The notes under the pieces were generated by a model. It saw only the letters and a list, made by a program, of their open reading frames with translations, did not search any database and was not told the DNA's origin. Of a stretch of 44,822 nt of DNA, positions 24,188 through 32,225 are shown piece after piece. This DNA is from Flavobacteriales bacterium. Its GTDB lineage: Bacteria; Bacteroidota; Bacteroidia; Flavobacteriales; TMED113. Every line of letters begins with the position of its first letter. The first letter of the stretch is position 1. Both the position numbers and the translations under genes were made by a program. The stretch spans positions 142,064 to 186,885 of the forward strand of contig PBCX01000011.1 in NCBI GenBank assembly GCA_002718035.1, given 5' to 3'.

Positions 24188-25730
24188 AATCTTTATTTTT
24201 TCTATTTATTATTATACTTAAAACTAAAACGATAGCAAGATAAATGAAAATTAAAATATTTCCATGTTTAACATAAAATGTTTTAGAAGACAATAAAATA
24301 ATTGAATTTATAAAACTTTCTGTTTTATTTGGATCAATAATTTTTTCAAAGTATCCTAAAGGGTTAATCACACTAGATATACCTGTATTTGCTGATCTAA
24401 CTACGTATCTTCTATTCTCTATTGCTCTGATGCGTGCATAAGAATTATGTTGTTTTCTACCTTGAGAATCACCCCACCAACCATCATTTGTAATAATAAA
24501 AATAGCTTGAGCACCTTTGTCAATAAATTCTCTTACGTGATTTGGAAAAACAGACTCGTAACAAACTAATGATGCAATTTTATTATCATTAAATTCAAGT
24601 AGTGATATTGAATCTAGAACTGATAAATTACCCGCACCACCTGCAAGACTCAAAAAATTATCTTTAAAAAAATATTTCAAGTAATCTCTAAATGGCAGTT
24701 GTTCAGCTCCCGGAACCAATTTTGATTTATGGTGAAAACTTAAAGATTTTGAATTTAACTGTAAAACAGAGTTATACTTTTTGATTTTTTGATCATCTAA
24801 GTACTGATCAATTGTCGCTCCTAAAATTATATTGAGATTTTTATACTTTTCAACTACTCTAAGAATATGGGCAATTTGATTTCTATTATATTGAATAGGA
24901 TTATCATTTATTAATGTAAACTGAGTTGATAAATAAGTTTCTGGAAAAATAACATAATCAATACTATCAGAAATATTATTTGTTAAATCATAAAATAACT
25001 TTTTTTCAAATTTCCAAGACTGATTCTCAAATTTAGCATTTGGATCCAGATTAGTTTGAGCAACCAAAACATTAATTTTCTTTCCAGAGTATTTATAACT
25101 ATATGATAAAATCAAAGAACATGTGATTGGAATAAGTATTGTAAATGAAATAAAAATTAATTTCTTTATTTGAATGTAATTAAAATTTAAATAAAATATA
25201 CAAACATTATAAATACAATAATTAATCAATATAATCCATAAACTCCCACCTAACACGCCAGTAAAAGAAAACCACTGTATCCAACTTGGAAGTTCTGAAA
25301 AAACATTTCCTAGTGTTAACCAAGGCCAATTTAAATCCCAATTAAAATGAAGAATTTCAAATAAAACCCAAAAAAATGACAAGAAAAATAAAGGACTAAT
25401 AAATTTTATATTTTTTTTACATATGTGAAAAAAATATAAAACTATAGACATAAATAAAGAATTACAAAGAACTGCAAAAAGACCTTCCCCAAAAGCAGGA
25501 GAAGCCTTTTCAACCCAAAATGTTGTAGTGAAATTGAAAATCAAAAAAGAAATGTAACAACAAATAAAAAAAATAATGCTACCATTTTTTTTTGTTTCAA
25601 CTTCTTTTTGAATCAGTAATAAAGGAACAAAGGCAATAAATATAAGTGGAGTTAAAATAGTAAACTTTGTTGGCCAACTAAAATAAAATAATAGTCCAGA
25701 AATAAAGGATTTAGAAATAAACTTAAACAT
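24174..25730 (-). CDS. lnt: Apolipoprotein N-acyltransferase (Lnt)
   Basis: Adds the third acyl chain to lipoproteins in the inner membrane. 518 residues from the ATG at 25728-25730, which shares a base with the previous gene's TAA (TAATG); an ATG two codons upstream is the alternative. The first about 210 residues hold several transmembrane helices. The nitrilase-like domain has the catalytic triad in DYVIFPETYLS (Glu), HKSKLVPGAEQLPF (Lys) and ASLVCYESVFP (Cys), followed by IFIITNDGWWGDSQG and RAIENRRYVVRSANTGISSVI. The window encodes at least two likely substrates (lipoproteins at 2128 and 42215). Confidence 0.94.
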   Translation of the reverse strand: MFKFISKSFISGLLFYFSWPTKFTILTPLIFIAFVPLLLIQKEVETKKNGSIIFFICCYISFLIFNFTTTFWVEKASPAFGEGLFAVLCNSLFMSIVLYFFHICKKNIKFISPLFFLSFFWVLFEILHFNWDLNWPWLTLGNVFSELPSWIQWFSFTGVLGGSLWIILINYCIYNVCIFYLNFNYIQIKKLIFISFTILIPITCSLILSYSYKYSGKKINVLVAQTNLDPNAKFENQSWKFEKKLFYDLTNNISDSIDYVIFPETYLSTQFTLINDNPIQYNRNQIAHILRVVEKYKNLNIILGATIDQYLDDQKIKKYNSVLQLNSKSLSFHHKSKLVPGAEQLPFRDYLKYFFKDNFLSLAGGAGNLSVLDSISLLEFNDNKIASLVCYESVFPNHVREFIDKGAQAIFIITNDGWWGDSQGRKQHNSYARIRAIENRRYVVRSANTGISSVINPLGYFEKIIDPNKTESFINSIILLSSKTFYVKHGNILIFIYLAIVLVLSIIINRKNKDYGFI

Positions 25731-26770
25731 TACCATTTATATTTAATTGTAAATACATTGGAGTATAATACGGCAGAAGCGTTCCCTAGGTCAGTAAGAG
25801 AATAATCAATGATGAAAGACCAAATATTGACACCAATTCCAAAATTAGGTTGGAATGATATTTTTTCATCAATAGAATCAATTAATTGTTCTTGTTGAAA
25901 ATTCCCAATACCAAGTCTTAAAAAACCAATTTTTTTATAATCAAACTCTAATCCAAGCGAAGGATCAATACTAAATAAATTTGTAGAAATAACTGTATTT
26001 CTTTTCCCATCCCAAGTGACATTGAAATCAGCCTCAGATAAGAGAGAAAAATCCTTATATAATGAAAAAGTTCTAGAAACACCGATTTTTACTTTTGGAG
26101 TAGTAAGTTCTATTCCATCTTCAGGTATATAGTTTCCAGACTCTAAATATTGTTCAGAATATTCATCTTGATTTATGTTCCAAAAATTTAAAGTACTTGT
26201 AAAATCATTTAAAAACAATCCTAAATTCCAATTTTTAATTGAGTATTGTAAACCTAAATCTAATCCAAAGCCCCATGAACTTGCAAAAGGACCAATTTTT
26301 CTATGAATTATTTTTGTACTTAAACCATATTTAAGATTAAAAATTGTAGAGTTAGCAAAACTAAAAATAGCGGCAAAATCAGAGGATGAAAAAGTTGAGA
26401 TATTATTATAATTTATATTACCATTTTGATCCAACAGCTCAGTGGTATTTAGAATATCATCTACTCCGAATCTAATCAAAGCAACACCCAAAACAAAAGA
26501 AGAATCAACAGGCATTGCAAAGCCAACATAATCAAAATCAGCAATTCCAGCAAAATAGGATGAATGCATTATTCCAAATTCATATTTTGAAACATTATTT
26601 AAACCTGCAGGATTATAAAATACAGATGTTAAATCATTAGTACTTGAAACTACAGAATTGGACATAGATATTGATCTTGAATCTAAACCAATTGATAAAA
26701 AGTCATTACTATATTTTGACTGAGAATAAGTAATTAAAACACCAAATAAAAAAAACTTAAAAACCTTCAT
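25730..26770 (-). CDS. PorV/PorQ-family outer-membrane beta-barrel protein
   Basis: 346 residues. A short signal peptide (MKVFKFFLFGVLITYSQS) is followed by a FadL-like barrel. The opening FLSIGLDSRSISMSNSVVSS...TSVFYNPAGL is the hallmark of PorV/PorQ proteins, in which 'GA/SRS.AMGNA...D..A..YNPAGL' is typical. Alternating strands run to the C-terminal aromatic ending VFTIKYKW, as expected for an outer-membrane barrel. PorV shuttles T9SS cargo to the attachment complex; PorQ and its paralogues are less understood. This is a shorter, divergent member and cannot be pinned to PorV or PorQ by eye. It heads an overlapping run with lnt and lpd. T9SS cargo genes occur in the same window (14726, 38679, 43368). 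Confidence 0.83.
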   Translation of the reverse strand: MKVFKFFLFGVLITYSQSKYSNDFLSIGLDSRSISMSNSVVSSTNDLTSVFYNPAGLNNVSKYEFGIMHSSYFAGIADFDYVGFAMPVDSSFVLGVALIRFGVDDILNTTELLDQNGNINYNNISTFSSSDFAAIFSFANSTIFNLKYGLSTKIIHRKIGPFASSWGFGLDLGLQYSIKNWNLGLFLNDFTSTLNFWNINQDEYSEQYLESGNYIPEDGIELTTPKVKIGVSRTFSLYKDFSLLSEADFNVTWDGKRNTVISTNLFSIDPSLGLEFDYKKIGFLRLGIGNFQQEQLIDSIDEKISFQPNFGIGVNIWSFIIDYSLTDLGNASAVLYSNVFTIKYKW

Positions 26771-26858
26771 TAATTAATACCTTCATTAAAGATAAGCTAA
26801 ATGTTATTATTTGGTAAACGATTTTTTAAATAATATATTACCGTAATTATAAGATACT

Positions 26859-27545
26859 ATGTACTTTAAAAAACATTTAGCTAATATATTAACGTTAATA
26901 AATTTATCATTAGGGTTGACTGCTATATTCATTGGCTTAATATCGTCCAACGTTATATTATCATCAATACTAATTTTGACTGGAGTTTTATTTGATTTTT
27001 TAGATGGAAAAGTTGCAAGATTTTTTCAAATTAATAATGAATATGGGAAACAACTTGACAGTTTCGCAGATATGATTACATTTGGCATTGGTCCATCAGT
27101 AATAATTTTTTTATTAATTAGTGAGCACGATATTTATCTTGCCTGCATTGCATTTATTATTCCAATATTTTCTGCTTTAAGATTATCAAAATATAATATA
27201 GACAATAGACAAGGTGATTATTTTATTGGACTCACAACCACTACAAATGCTATTTTATTTAGCTCCATTCCTCTTATTAGAAAATATAGCAATATTGAAA
27301 TAATTAATAGTCTAATTGACAATAAATATTTTTTGTCATTAATAACAATTTTTTTTTCTTTTTTATTAGTCTGTAAAATAAAAACATTTTCTCTTAAATT
27401 TAATAACTCCAGCAAGTTTGAAAAAAAAATCAAAACTTCATTTTTAATAATTAGTTTTATTTTAATTATTGTCTTAAAATTTTTATCAATACCAATAATT
27501 ATTTTTTTTTATATGCTTTTATCTATTATATTTAAAACAAAATAA
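26859..27545 (+). CDS. pssA: CDP-diacylglycerol-serine O-phosphatidyltransferase (PssA)
   Basis: Makes phosphatidylserine, precursor of phosphatidylethanolamine, in the inner membrane. 228 residues with about six to eight hydrophobic segments. The CDP-alcohol phosphotransferase motif DGx2ARx8Gx3Dx3D is perfect: D49 G50 KV A53 R54 ... G63 KQL D67 SFA D71. The tract MITFGIGPSVIIF right after it and YFIGLTTTTNAI are characteristic of the type I Ser transferase subgroup in Bacteroidota. purS follows after 5 bases. The serine assignment over glycerol-phosphate or inositol rests on overall similarity and length. Confidence 0.88.
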   Translation: MYFKKHLANILTLINLSLGLTAIFIGLISSNVILSSILILTGVLFDFLDGKVARFFQINNEYGKQLDSFADMITFGIGPSVIIFLLISEHDIYLACIAFIIPIFSALRLSKYNIDNRQGDYFIGLTTTTNAILFSSIPLIRKYSNIEIINSLIDNKYFLSLITIFFSFLLVCKIKTFSLKFNNSSKFEKKIKTSFLIISFILIIVLKFLSIPIIIFFYMLLSIIFKTK

Positions 27546-27550
27546 ATTTT

Positions 27551-27805
27551 ATGAATTTTATTGCAAAAATAAACATACTCCCAAAAGAAGCGTTGCTTGA
27601 TCCACAAGGTAACGCTGTAAAAAAAGCCATGAATAATCTAAATTTGTCAAGTCAAAAAGTTAGAATAGGAAAACACATTATCATAGAGCTTTCATGTAAC
27701 GATAAAAAGGAGGCTTCCCAAATTATTGAACAGTCTTGTAAAAAGTTATTAGCAAATCAAATAACTGAGGAATATTCTTATAAAATTGAAGAAGTTACAG
27801 ATTAA
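27551..27805 (+). CDS. purS: Phosphoribosylformylglycinamidine synthase subunit PurS
   Basis: 84 residues, the normal size. PurS is the small bridging subunit that pairs the PurL and PurQ parts in step 4 of purine synthesis. The sequence has the standard opening strand FIAKINILPKEALLDPQGNA followed by the helix KKAMNNL, the VRIGKHIIIEL strand, and a helix KKEASQIIEQSCKKLLANQI before the final strand YSYKIEEV. It lies 5 bases after pssA and overlaps the convergent lptB by 11 bases. A separate PurS implies the three-subunit form; purL and purQ are not in the window. Confidence 0.92.
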   Translation: MNFIAKINILPKEALLDPQGNAVKKAMNNLNLSSQKVRIGKHIIIELSCNDKKEASQIIEQSCKKLLANQITEEYSYKIEEVTD

Positions 27806-28514
27806 AATTCTTTCCTAAGTATAGTTTTTTAACTTCTTCATCTTTTGCTAACTCATTCGATGTTCCTGCTTTTAAAATTTTACCATCATATAATAAATAT
27901 GATCTATCAGTTATTGATAAAGTTTCTCTTACGTTATGATCAGTTATTAATACCCCTATGCCTTTACTCTTCAATTTATAAATCATTTGTTGTAGTTCTT
28001 GAATTGCAATTGGATCTACACCAGCAAAAGGCTCATCTAATAAAATAAAACTCGGGTTAACAGCTATTGATCTTGCAATCTCAACTCTTCGTCGTTCTCC
28101 CCCTGAAAGTAAATCACCTCTATTTTTTCTAATTTTATTTAATCCAAACTCATTAATAAGTTGATTTAAAATTACTTCATTTTCTTTTTTATTATTATTT
28201 AAATACTCAAGAATACATAAAATATTATCTTCTACTGACATTTTTCTGAAAATTGATGGTTCTTGAGCTAAATAACTAATACCTTTTCTTGCTCTTATAT
28301 ACATCGGATTCTTAGAAATATCTTCTCCATTCAACAAAACTTTACCCTCGTTGGGATTAACTAATCCAACTAAGATATAGAATGAAGTAGTCTTACCAGC
28401 ACCATTTGGACCCAACAAACCAATTATCTCCCCTTTATTAATCTCAAATGATACATCATTCACAACTTTACGTTGATTGTATTTTTTTGTAATATTTAAA
28501 ACTTCTAATTTCAT
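27795..28514 (-). CDS. lptB: LPS export ABC transporter ATPase (LptB)
   Basis: Powers extraction of LPS from the inner membrane into the Lpt bridge. 239 residues. Walker A GPNGAGKTTSF (about 35-45), Q-loop region SYLAQEPSIFRKMSVEDNI (a strong LptB signature), ABC signature LSGGERRRVEIARS, Walker B FILLDEPFAGVDP, H-loop ITDHNVRETL. The ATG at 28512-28514 shares its A with the tatC TGA (TGATG); the GTG just before it would lie within the tatC stop region and is less likely. Part of kdsD-tatC-lptB, a grouping I recall as conserved in Flavobacteriia. Confidence 0.94.
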   Translation of the reverse strand: MKLEVLNITKKYNQRKVVNDVSFEINKGEIIGLLGPNGAGKTTSFYILVGLVNPNEGKVLLNGEDISKNPMYIRARKGISYLAQEPSIFRKMSVEDNILCILEYLNNNKKENEVILNQLINEFGLNKIRKNRGDLLSGGERRRVEIARSIAVNPSFILLDEPFAGVDPIAIQELQQMIYKLKSKGIGVLITDHNVRETLSITDRSYLLYDGKILKAGTSNELAKDEEVKKLYLGKNFNL

Positions 28515-29299
28515 CACCTTTTATTTTTCTGAACAAATTGGACAACCAGTACTGAAAACTCATATAAAATAATTAACGGAAGAGAAATTAATAGTTGACT
28601 TAAAACATCTGGGGGTGTAATTATTGAAGCCAGAATTAACACCAATACAAATGCATGCTTTCTATGATTTTTTAAAAACTTACCTGTAACCAAATTGAAT
28701 TTTGCTAAAAAAAATATTATGAGTGGAAATTGAAAAGTCAACCCACAAAGAATTATAAATTTTGTTATTGTTTTAACAAATGAAATAAAATTTATATCAT
28801 TTACAATTATATCACTCACATTAAAACTAGAAAGAAAATTTAAGGATAAAGGAGTTATAAAAAAATAGCCAAATAAAATTCCTAAAACAAACAAAATTAC
28901 AGAGATGGAAATTAAAAGCTTAGCATATTTTCTTTCATCAATATACATAGCAGGTTTAATAAACATCCAAAATTCCCACATTAAATATGGAAAAGAAAAA
29001 ATTATACCAGAGATTACTGAAACTAATAAAGACATATTGAATTGCCCTGCTAAGTCTATATTTTGAAACTGCAGAGTAATAGGATTTAAACATAAATTTT
29101 CAGAAATTGAACAAAATAATTTATATGTTGGAAAATCAGGATCTATAAAAGAAAATATAAATTTATCGAAAATAATCTTAATGTTTACGAAGGAAATAAC
29201 AGTGAATAAACATATAGCTAAAAAACTATACGCTAAATGCCACCTAAGCTGTTCAATATGACTTAGAAAGTTTGTTTTTTTTAACTGCTCTTCTTTCAT
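28514..29299 (-). CDS. tatC: Sec-independent protein translocase subunit TatC
   Basis: The receptor and pore-forming subunit of twin-arginine translocation. 261 residues with six predicted helices. N-terminal NFLSHIEQLRWHLAYSFLAI is the cytoplasmic HxxELR-type motif (here HIEQLR). PYLMWEFWMFIKPAMYIDERKYA, then LFVLGILFGYFFITPLSLNFL, GLTFQFPLIIFFLAKFNLVT and FVLVLILASIITPPDVLSQLL are TatC hallmarks, including the F-P and the TPPD loop. It lies 6 bases after kdsD and shares TGATG with lptB. Confidence 0.95.
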   Translation of the reverse strand: MKEEQLKKTNFLSHIEQLRWHLAYSFLAICLFTVISFVNIKIIFDKFIFSFIDPDFPTYKLFCSISENLCLNPITLQFQNIDLAGQFNMSLLVSVISGIIFSFPYLMWEFWMFIKPAMYIDERKYAKLLISISVILFVLGILFGYFFITPLSLNFLSSFNVSDIIVNDINFISFVKTITKFIILCGLTFQFPLIIFFLAKFNLVTGKFLKNHRKHAFVLVLILASIITPPDVLSQLLISLPLIILYEFSVLVVQFVQKNKR

Positions 29300-29305
29300 T
29301 TATTA

Positions 29306-30268
29306 CTATATTATTTTTTCATTTAAAATATCATGTAAATGAATAATGCCTGAATACTCATTATTACTTAAAACTAATAATTGGGTTATATTATTTTTTT
29401 TCATTTTATTAAGTGCACTAAAAGCTAGTTCATTTTTATCAATTGTTTTTGGTTTTCTTGTCATCAAGTTTTCTGCAATAGTATTTGAAATATCCTGATT
29501 TTTTTGAAGATATCGTCTTAAATCACCATCTGTAATAATACCTAAAATTTTACTATTCTCCACTACACAAACAGCACCCATTCTTTTAGATGAAATTTCT
29601 ATTATTACCTTTTGAAAGGAATCAAGCTTACTGACTTTGGGATTTAATTTTTCATTATAAATATCCGATACTTTCATAGTTATTTTTTTTCCTAAGATTC
29701 CTCCAGGATGATATCTTGCAAAGTCATTCTTTGAAAATCCTTTTAGCTTTAATAAACAAATTGCCAAAGCATCCCCCATAACTAATTGAGCAGTTGAGCT
29801 TGTTGTAGGGGCTAGATTGTTTGGACACGCTTCTTTTTTTACAAAAGTGTTGAGGAAAAAATCAGAATTTTTTGACAAATATGAATCTTTATTTGCAGTC
29901 ATGGCAATTGTTTTATTTTTCTGACTCTTAATAACAGAAAAAATTTTTTTTAATTCATTTGTATTTCCACTTTTTGAAATAAATAAAATAACATCATCCT
30001 TCTTTATACTACCTAAGTCTCCATGGATAGCCTCTACACCATGAATAAATATTGAAGGTGTACCTGTAGAATTTAAAGTTGCTACAATTTTTTTTCCAAT
30101 TATTGCACTTTTACCTATTCCAATTACTATTAAATGACCATTAATGTTCTTCAATAAATTAACAACGTTTTGAAAATTTTTGTCAATAAATTTTTCTAGG
30201 TTAGCAATAGTGTTAGATTGTAATTCTATTACTTCTTTAGCAGTCTTAATAATATCAACCTTTTTCAT
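29306..30268 (-). CDS. kdsD: Arabinose-5-phosphate isomerase (KdsD/KpsF)
   Basis: Interconverts ribulose-5-P and arabinose-5-P, the first step to Kdo for LPS. 320 residues from MKKVDIIKTA; an ATG seven codons upstream exists, but the shorter form matches the family's usual length. The SIS domain covers about 35-170: LIVIGIGKSAIIGKKIVATL, GVEAIHGDLGSI, DVILFISKSGNTNELKKI, and NLAPTTSSTAQLVMGDALA. RYHPGGILGKK follows. Two CBS domains complete the protein (about 210-320), with GIITDGDLRRYLQ and a final HLHDIL. First gene of kdsD-tatC-lptB, in keeping with an LPS role. Confidence 0.93.
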   Translation of the reverse strand: MKKVDIIKTAKEVIELQSNTIANLEKFIDKNFQNVVNLLKNINGHLIVIGIGKSAIIGKKIVATLNSTGTPSIFIHGVEAIHGDLGSIKKDDVILFISKSGNTNELKKIFSVIKSQKNKTIAMTANKDSYLSKNSDFFLNTFVKKEACPNNLAPTTSSTAQLVMGDALAICLLKLKGFSKNDFARYHPGGILGKKITMKVSDIYNEKLNPKVSKLDSFQKVIIEISSKRMGAVCVVENSKILGIITDGDLRRYLQKNQDISNTIAENLMTRKPKTIDKNELAFSALNKMKKNNITQLLVLSNNEYSGIIHLHDILNEKII

Positions 30269-30299
30269 CAAAAAAAAATAAAATATCAATAGGGGAATA

Positions 30300-30307
30300 C
30301 AAAAATA
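30300..30307 (-). promoter_or_regulatory. Candidate -7 promoter box for kdsD-tatC-lptB
   Basis: The minus strand reads TATTTTTG (TAnnTTTG consensus) with the start at 30268, 31 bases downstream, a sensible leader. It lies in the 81-base gap to the M20 gene. No -33 TTG is seen at the usual spacing. Confidence 0.4.
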
Positions 30308-30349
30308 GTCTAATTATTGTTATTTATATTATATAAAAAATAAAAGTTG

Positions 30350-31522
30350 TCATAATTCAAATGCAAAGTATGACATTAAATTCAAACCTATTCTAATTGA
30401 TTCTTGATCAATATCAAAATTAGATGTATGAACTAAACTATTAATTCCTTTACTTGTATTTGAAACTCCAATTCTAAAAAAAGAAGATGGACAACTTTGA
30501 CTAAAAAAAGAAAAGTCTTCCGAAGCCATTCTTATTGGCAGTTTGTGAACATTTTTTTTGTTTAAAATATCGTAACTCAAATTAATACATTTTTTAGTTA
30601 CATCTGGGTTATTAATTAATGAAGGATAGCCCTTTATAATTTCAAAATCACAACTTACTTTATACTTTTTTTCTATTTTTTTTACCTCGTCTAGTAATAT
30701 AATATGAACCTTATTTCTAAACTCTTCATTGATTGTTCTCAGAGTGCCTTCAACATAAGATTTTTCCGGAATAACGTTTGAAGCTCCAAAAGATCTAAAA
30801 TCACCATACTCTAATATGTACTGAGTCTTTGTGTTGATTTCTGAAACTTTTTTTCTAGTGTTTAATATTAATTCTGATGCTACTATAATTGGGTTTTTAG
30901 TTTTTTCTGGTAAAGCAGCATGCCCTCCTTTACCATTAATTACAAATTTCAAATCATCACAAGCAGCCATGTATTGACCACTTTTAAATCCTATATTTCC
31001 TACCTCCATCTCAGGATAGACATGCAAAGCTATCATTTTATTTACTTTTGGATTTTCTAAAACCCCGTTTTCAATCATTAATGATGCACCACCTGGTAAT
31101 TTTTCTTCTGCGGGTTGAAAAATAAATTTAATTGTTCCTTTTAAGTTATTTTTTAACTTATTAACAATTATTGCAGTTCCTAATAATATTGAACTATGTA
31201 CATCATGCCCACATGCATGCATAACTCCATCGTGTACGGATTTATAACTTACATCATTTTCTTCTTGAATTGGTAAAGCATCCATATCTGCTCTCAATCC
31301 AATTACTCTAACCCCTGGGTCTTGCCCTTTAATCATTGCTATAACTCCAAAACCAGCTATATTTTTTTTATAATTAATTTTGTTTTTATCTAAAATCGAG
31401 CAAATGAATTTAGAAGTTTTTTCTTCCTTGTAAGAAAGTTCAGGATACTTATGGATTATATTTCTAAATGAGACTACATCATCAAATATGATGTTTACCA
31501 GAGATTCGATTTCTTTTATAAT
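30350..31522 (-). CDS. M20-family amidohydrolase (N-acyl amino acid / hippurate hydrolase type), start unclear
   Basis: A zinc-dependent deacylase of N-acyl amino acids, M20D-like. Motifs: GLRADMDALPIQE, MHACGHDVHSSILLG (metal-binding His/Asp), FIFQPAEEKLPGGASLMIENG, IALHVYPEMEVGNIGFKSG, MASEDFSFFSQSCPSSFFRIG. The first ATG in frame (31336) would cut off about 65 residues of the catalytic domain. The frame upstream stays open and encodes the conserved N-terminus: SLVNIIFDDVVSFRNIIHKY, then PELSYKEEKTSKF and NIAGFGVIA. No ATG, GTG or TTG exists in that frame before the stop at 31541. The boundary given uses an ATT codon (31520-31522, 390 residues). A TTG at 31534-31536 would fit perfectly if the A10 run after it had one more A. 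So the start is non-canonical, or the A-run carries an indel or slippage site. Confidence 0.85.
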   Translation of the reverse strand: MIKEIESLVNIIFDDVVSFRNIIHKYPELSYKEEKTSKFICSILDKNKINYKKNIAGFGVIAMIKGQDPGVRVIGLRADMDALPIQEENDVSYKSVHDGVMHACGHDVHSSILLGTAIIVNKLKNNLKGTIKFIFQPAEEKLPGGASLMIENGVLENPKVNKMIALHVYPEMEVGNIGFKSGQYMAACDDLKFVINGKGGHAALPEKTKNPIIVASELILNTRKKVSEINTKTQYILEYGDFRSFGASNVIPEKSYVEGTLRTINEEFRNKVHIILLDEVKKIEKKYKVSCDFEIIKGYPSLINNPDVTKKCINLSYDILNKKNVHKLPIRMASEDFSFFSQSCPSSFFRIGVSNTSKGINSLVHTSNFDIDQESIRIGLNLMSYFAFEL

Positions 31523-31586
31523 CTTTTTTTTTTCAAATTTTTACTGATTTAATTTTTAAATTTATAACAAAGAATTATTTATAACA

Positions 31587-32225
31587 ATGAAAATAAAAAA
31601 ATTTACATTTAACAGTTTCCAAGAGAACACATACATAGTTCAATCTGATAAAAAATGTATGATAATAGATCCAGGATGTAATAACGAATTTGAGGAAAAA
31701 ATCCTTGATGAATATATAAATAGTAATAATTTAAAACCAATTCATTTAATTAACACTCATTGTCATTTAGATCATATTTTTGGGAACCGATACATTTCTG
31801 AAAAATATAACTTAAAAGCAAAAATGCATAAACTTGATTACCCATTGTTAACTAACTCAATGATGATTGCAAATAATTACGGAGTTAATTTAAAAGAACC
31901 TTCGTTTGAAGTTGATTTTATTGATGAAAATACTTTAATTTCACTTGGATCAACTAAATGGAATATCATTTTTACTCCTGGTCATGCTCCTGGTCATATT
32001 TGTCTATGGAATAAAAATGAAAAAAAAATTATTTCTGGAGATGTATTATTTAAAATGAGCATTGGTAGAACTGACTTACCAATGTGTAATTATAATGATT
32101 TAATAGATAGTATAAAAAATAAATTATTTTGTCTTGAAGATGAAACAGAGGTTTTCTGTGGTCATGGAGAAAATACTACCATAGGATTTGAGAAAAAAAA
32201 TAATCCATTTTTACAATCATCATAA
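31587..32225 (+). CDS. Metallo-beta-lactamase-fold hydrolase (glyoxalase II-like)
   Basis: 212 residues. The zinc motif THCHLDH (57-63; H58, H60, D62, H63) is complete. The later metal ligands follow: TPGHAPGHICLW (His), IISGDVLF (bridging Asp) and VFCGHGENTTIGFE (final His). N-terminal NSFQENTYIVQSDKKCMIIDPG is the standard start of this family. Size and motifs fit the short GloB-like hydrolases of hydroxyacyl thioesters, but lacking the C-terminal glutathione-binding domain, the substrate is open. Divergent from the M20 gene and overlapping the 3' end of kmo by 6 bases. Confidence 0.9.
   Translation: MKIKKFTFNSFQENTYIVQSDKKCMIIDPGCNNEFEEKILDEYINSNNLKPIHLINTHCHLDHIFGNRYISEKYNLKAKMHKLDYPLLTNSMMIANNYGVNLKEPSFEVDFIDENTLISLGSTKWNIIFTPGHAPGHICLWNKNEKKIISGDVLFKMSIGRTDLPMCNYNDLIDSIKNKLFCLEDETEVFCGHGENTTIGFEKKNNPFLQSS

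Noticed and set aside
30350-31541. A frameshifted pseudogene at the M20 locus
   Set aside because: The coding frame is continuous through the conserved N-terminus; only the start codon is in question, so it is kept as a CDS.
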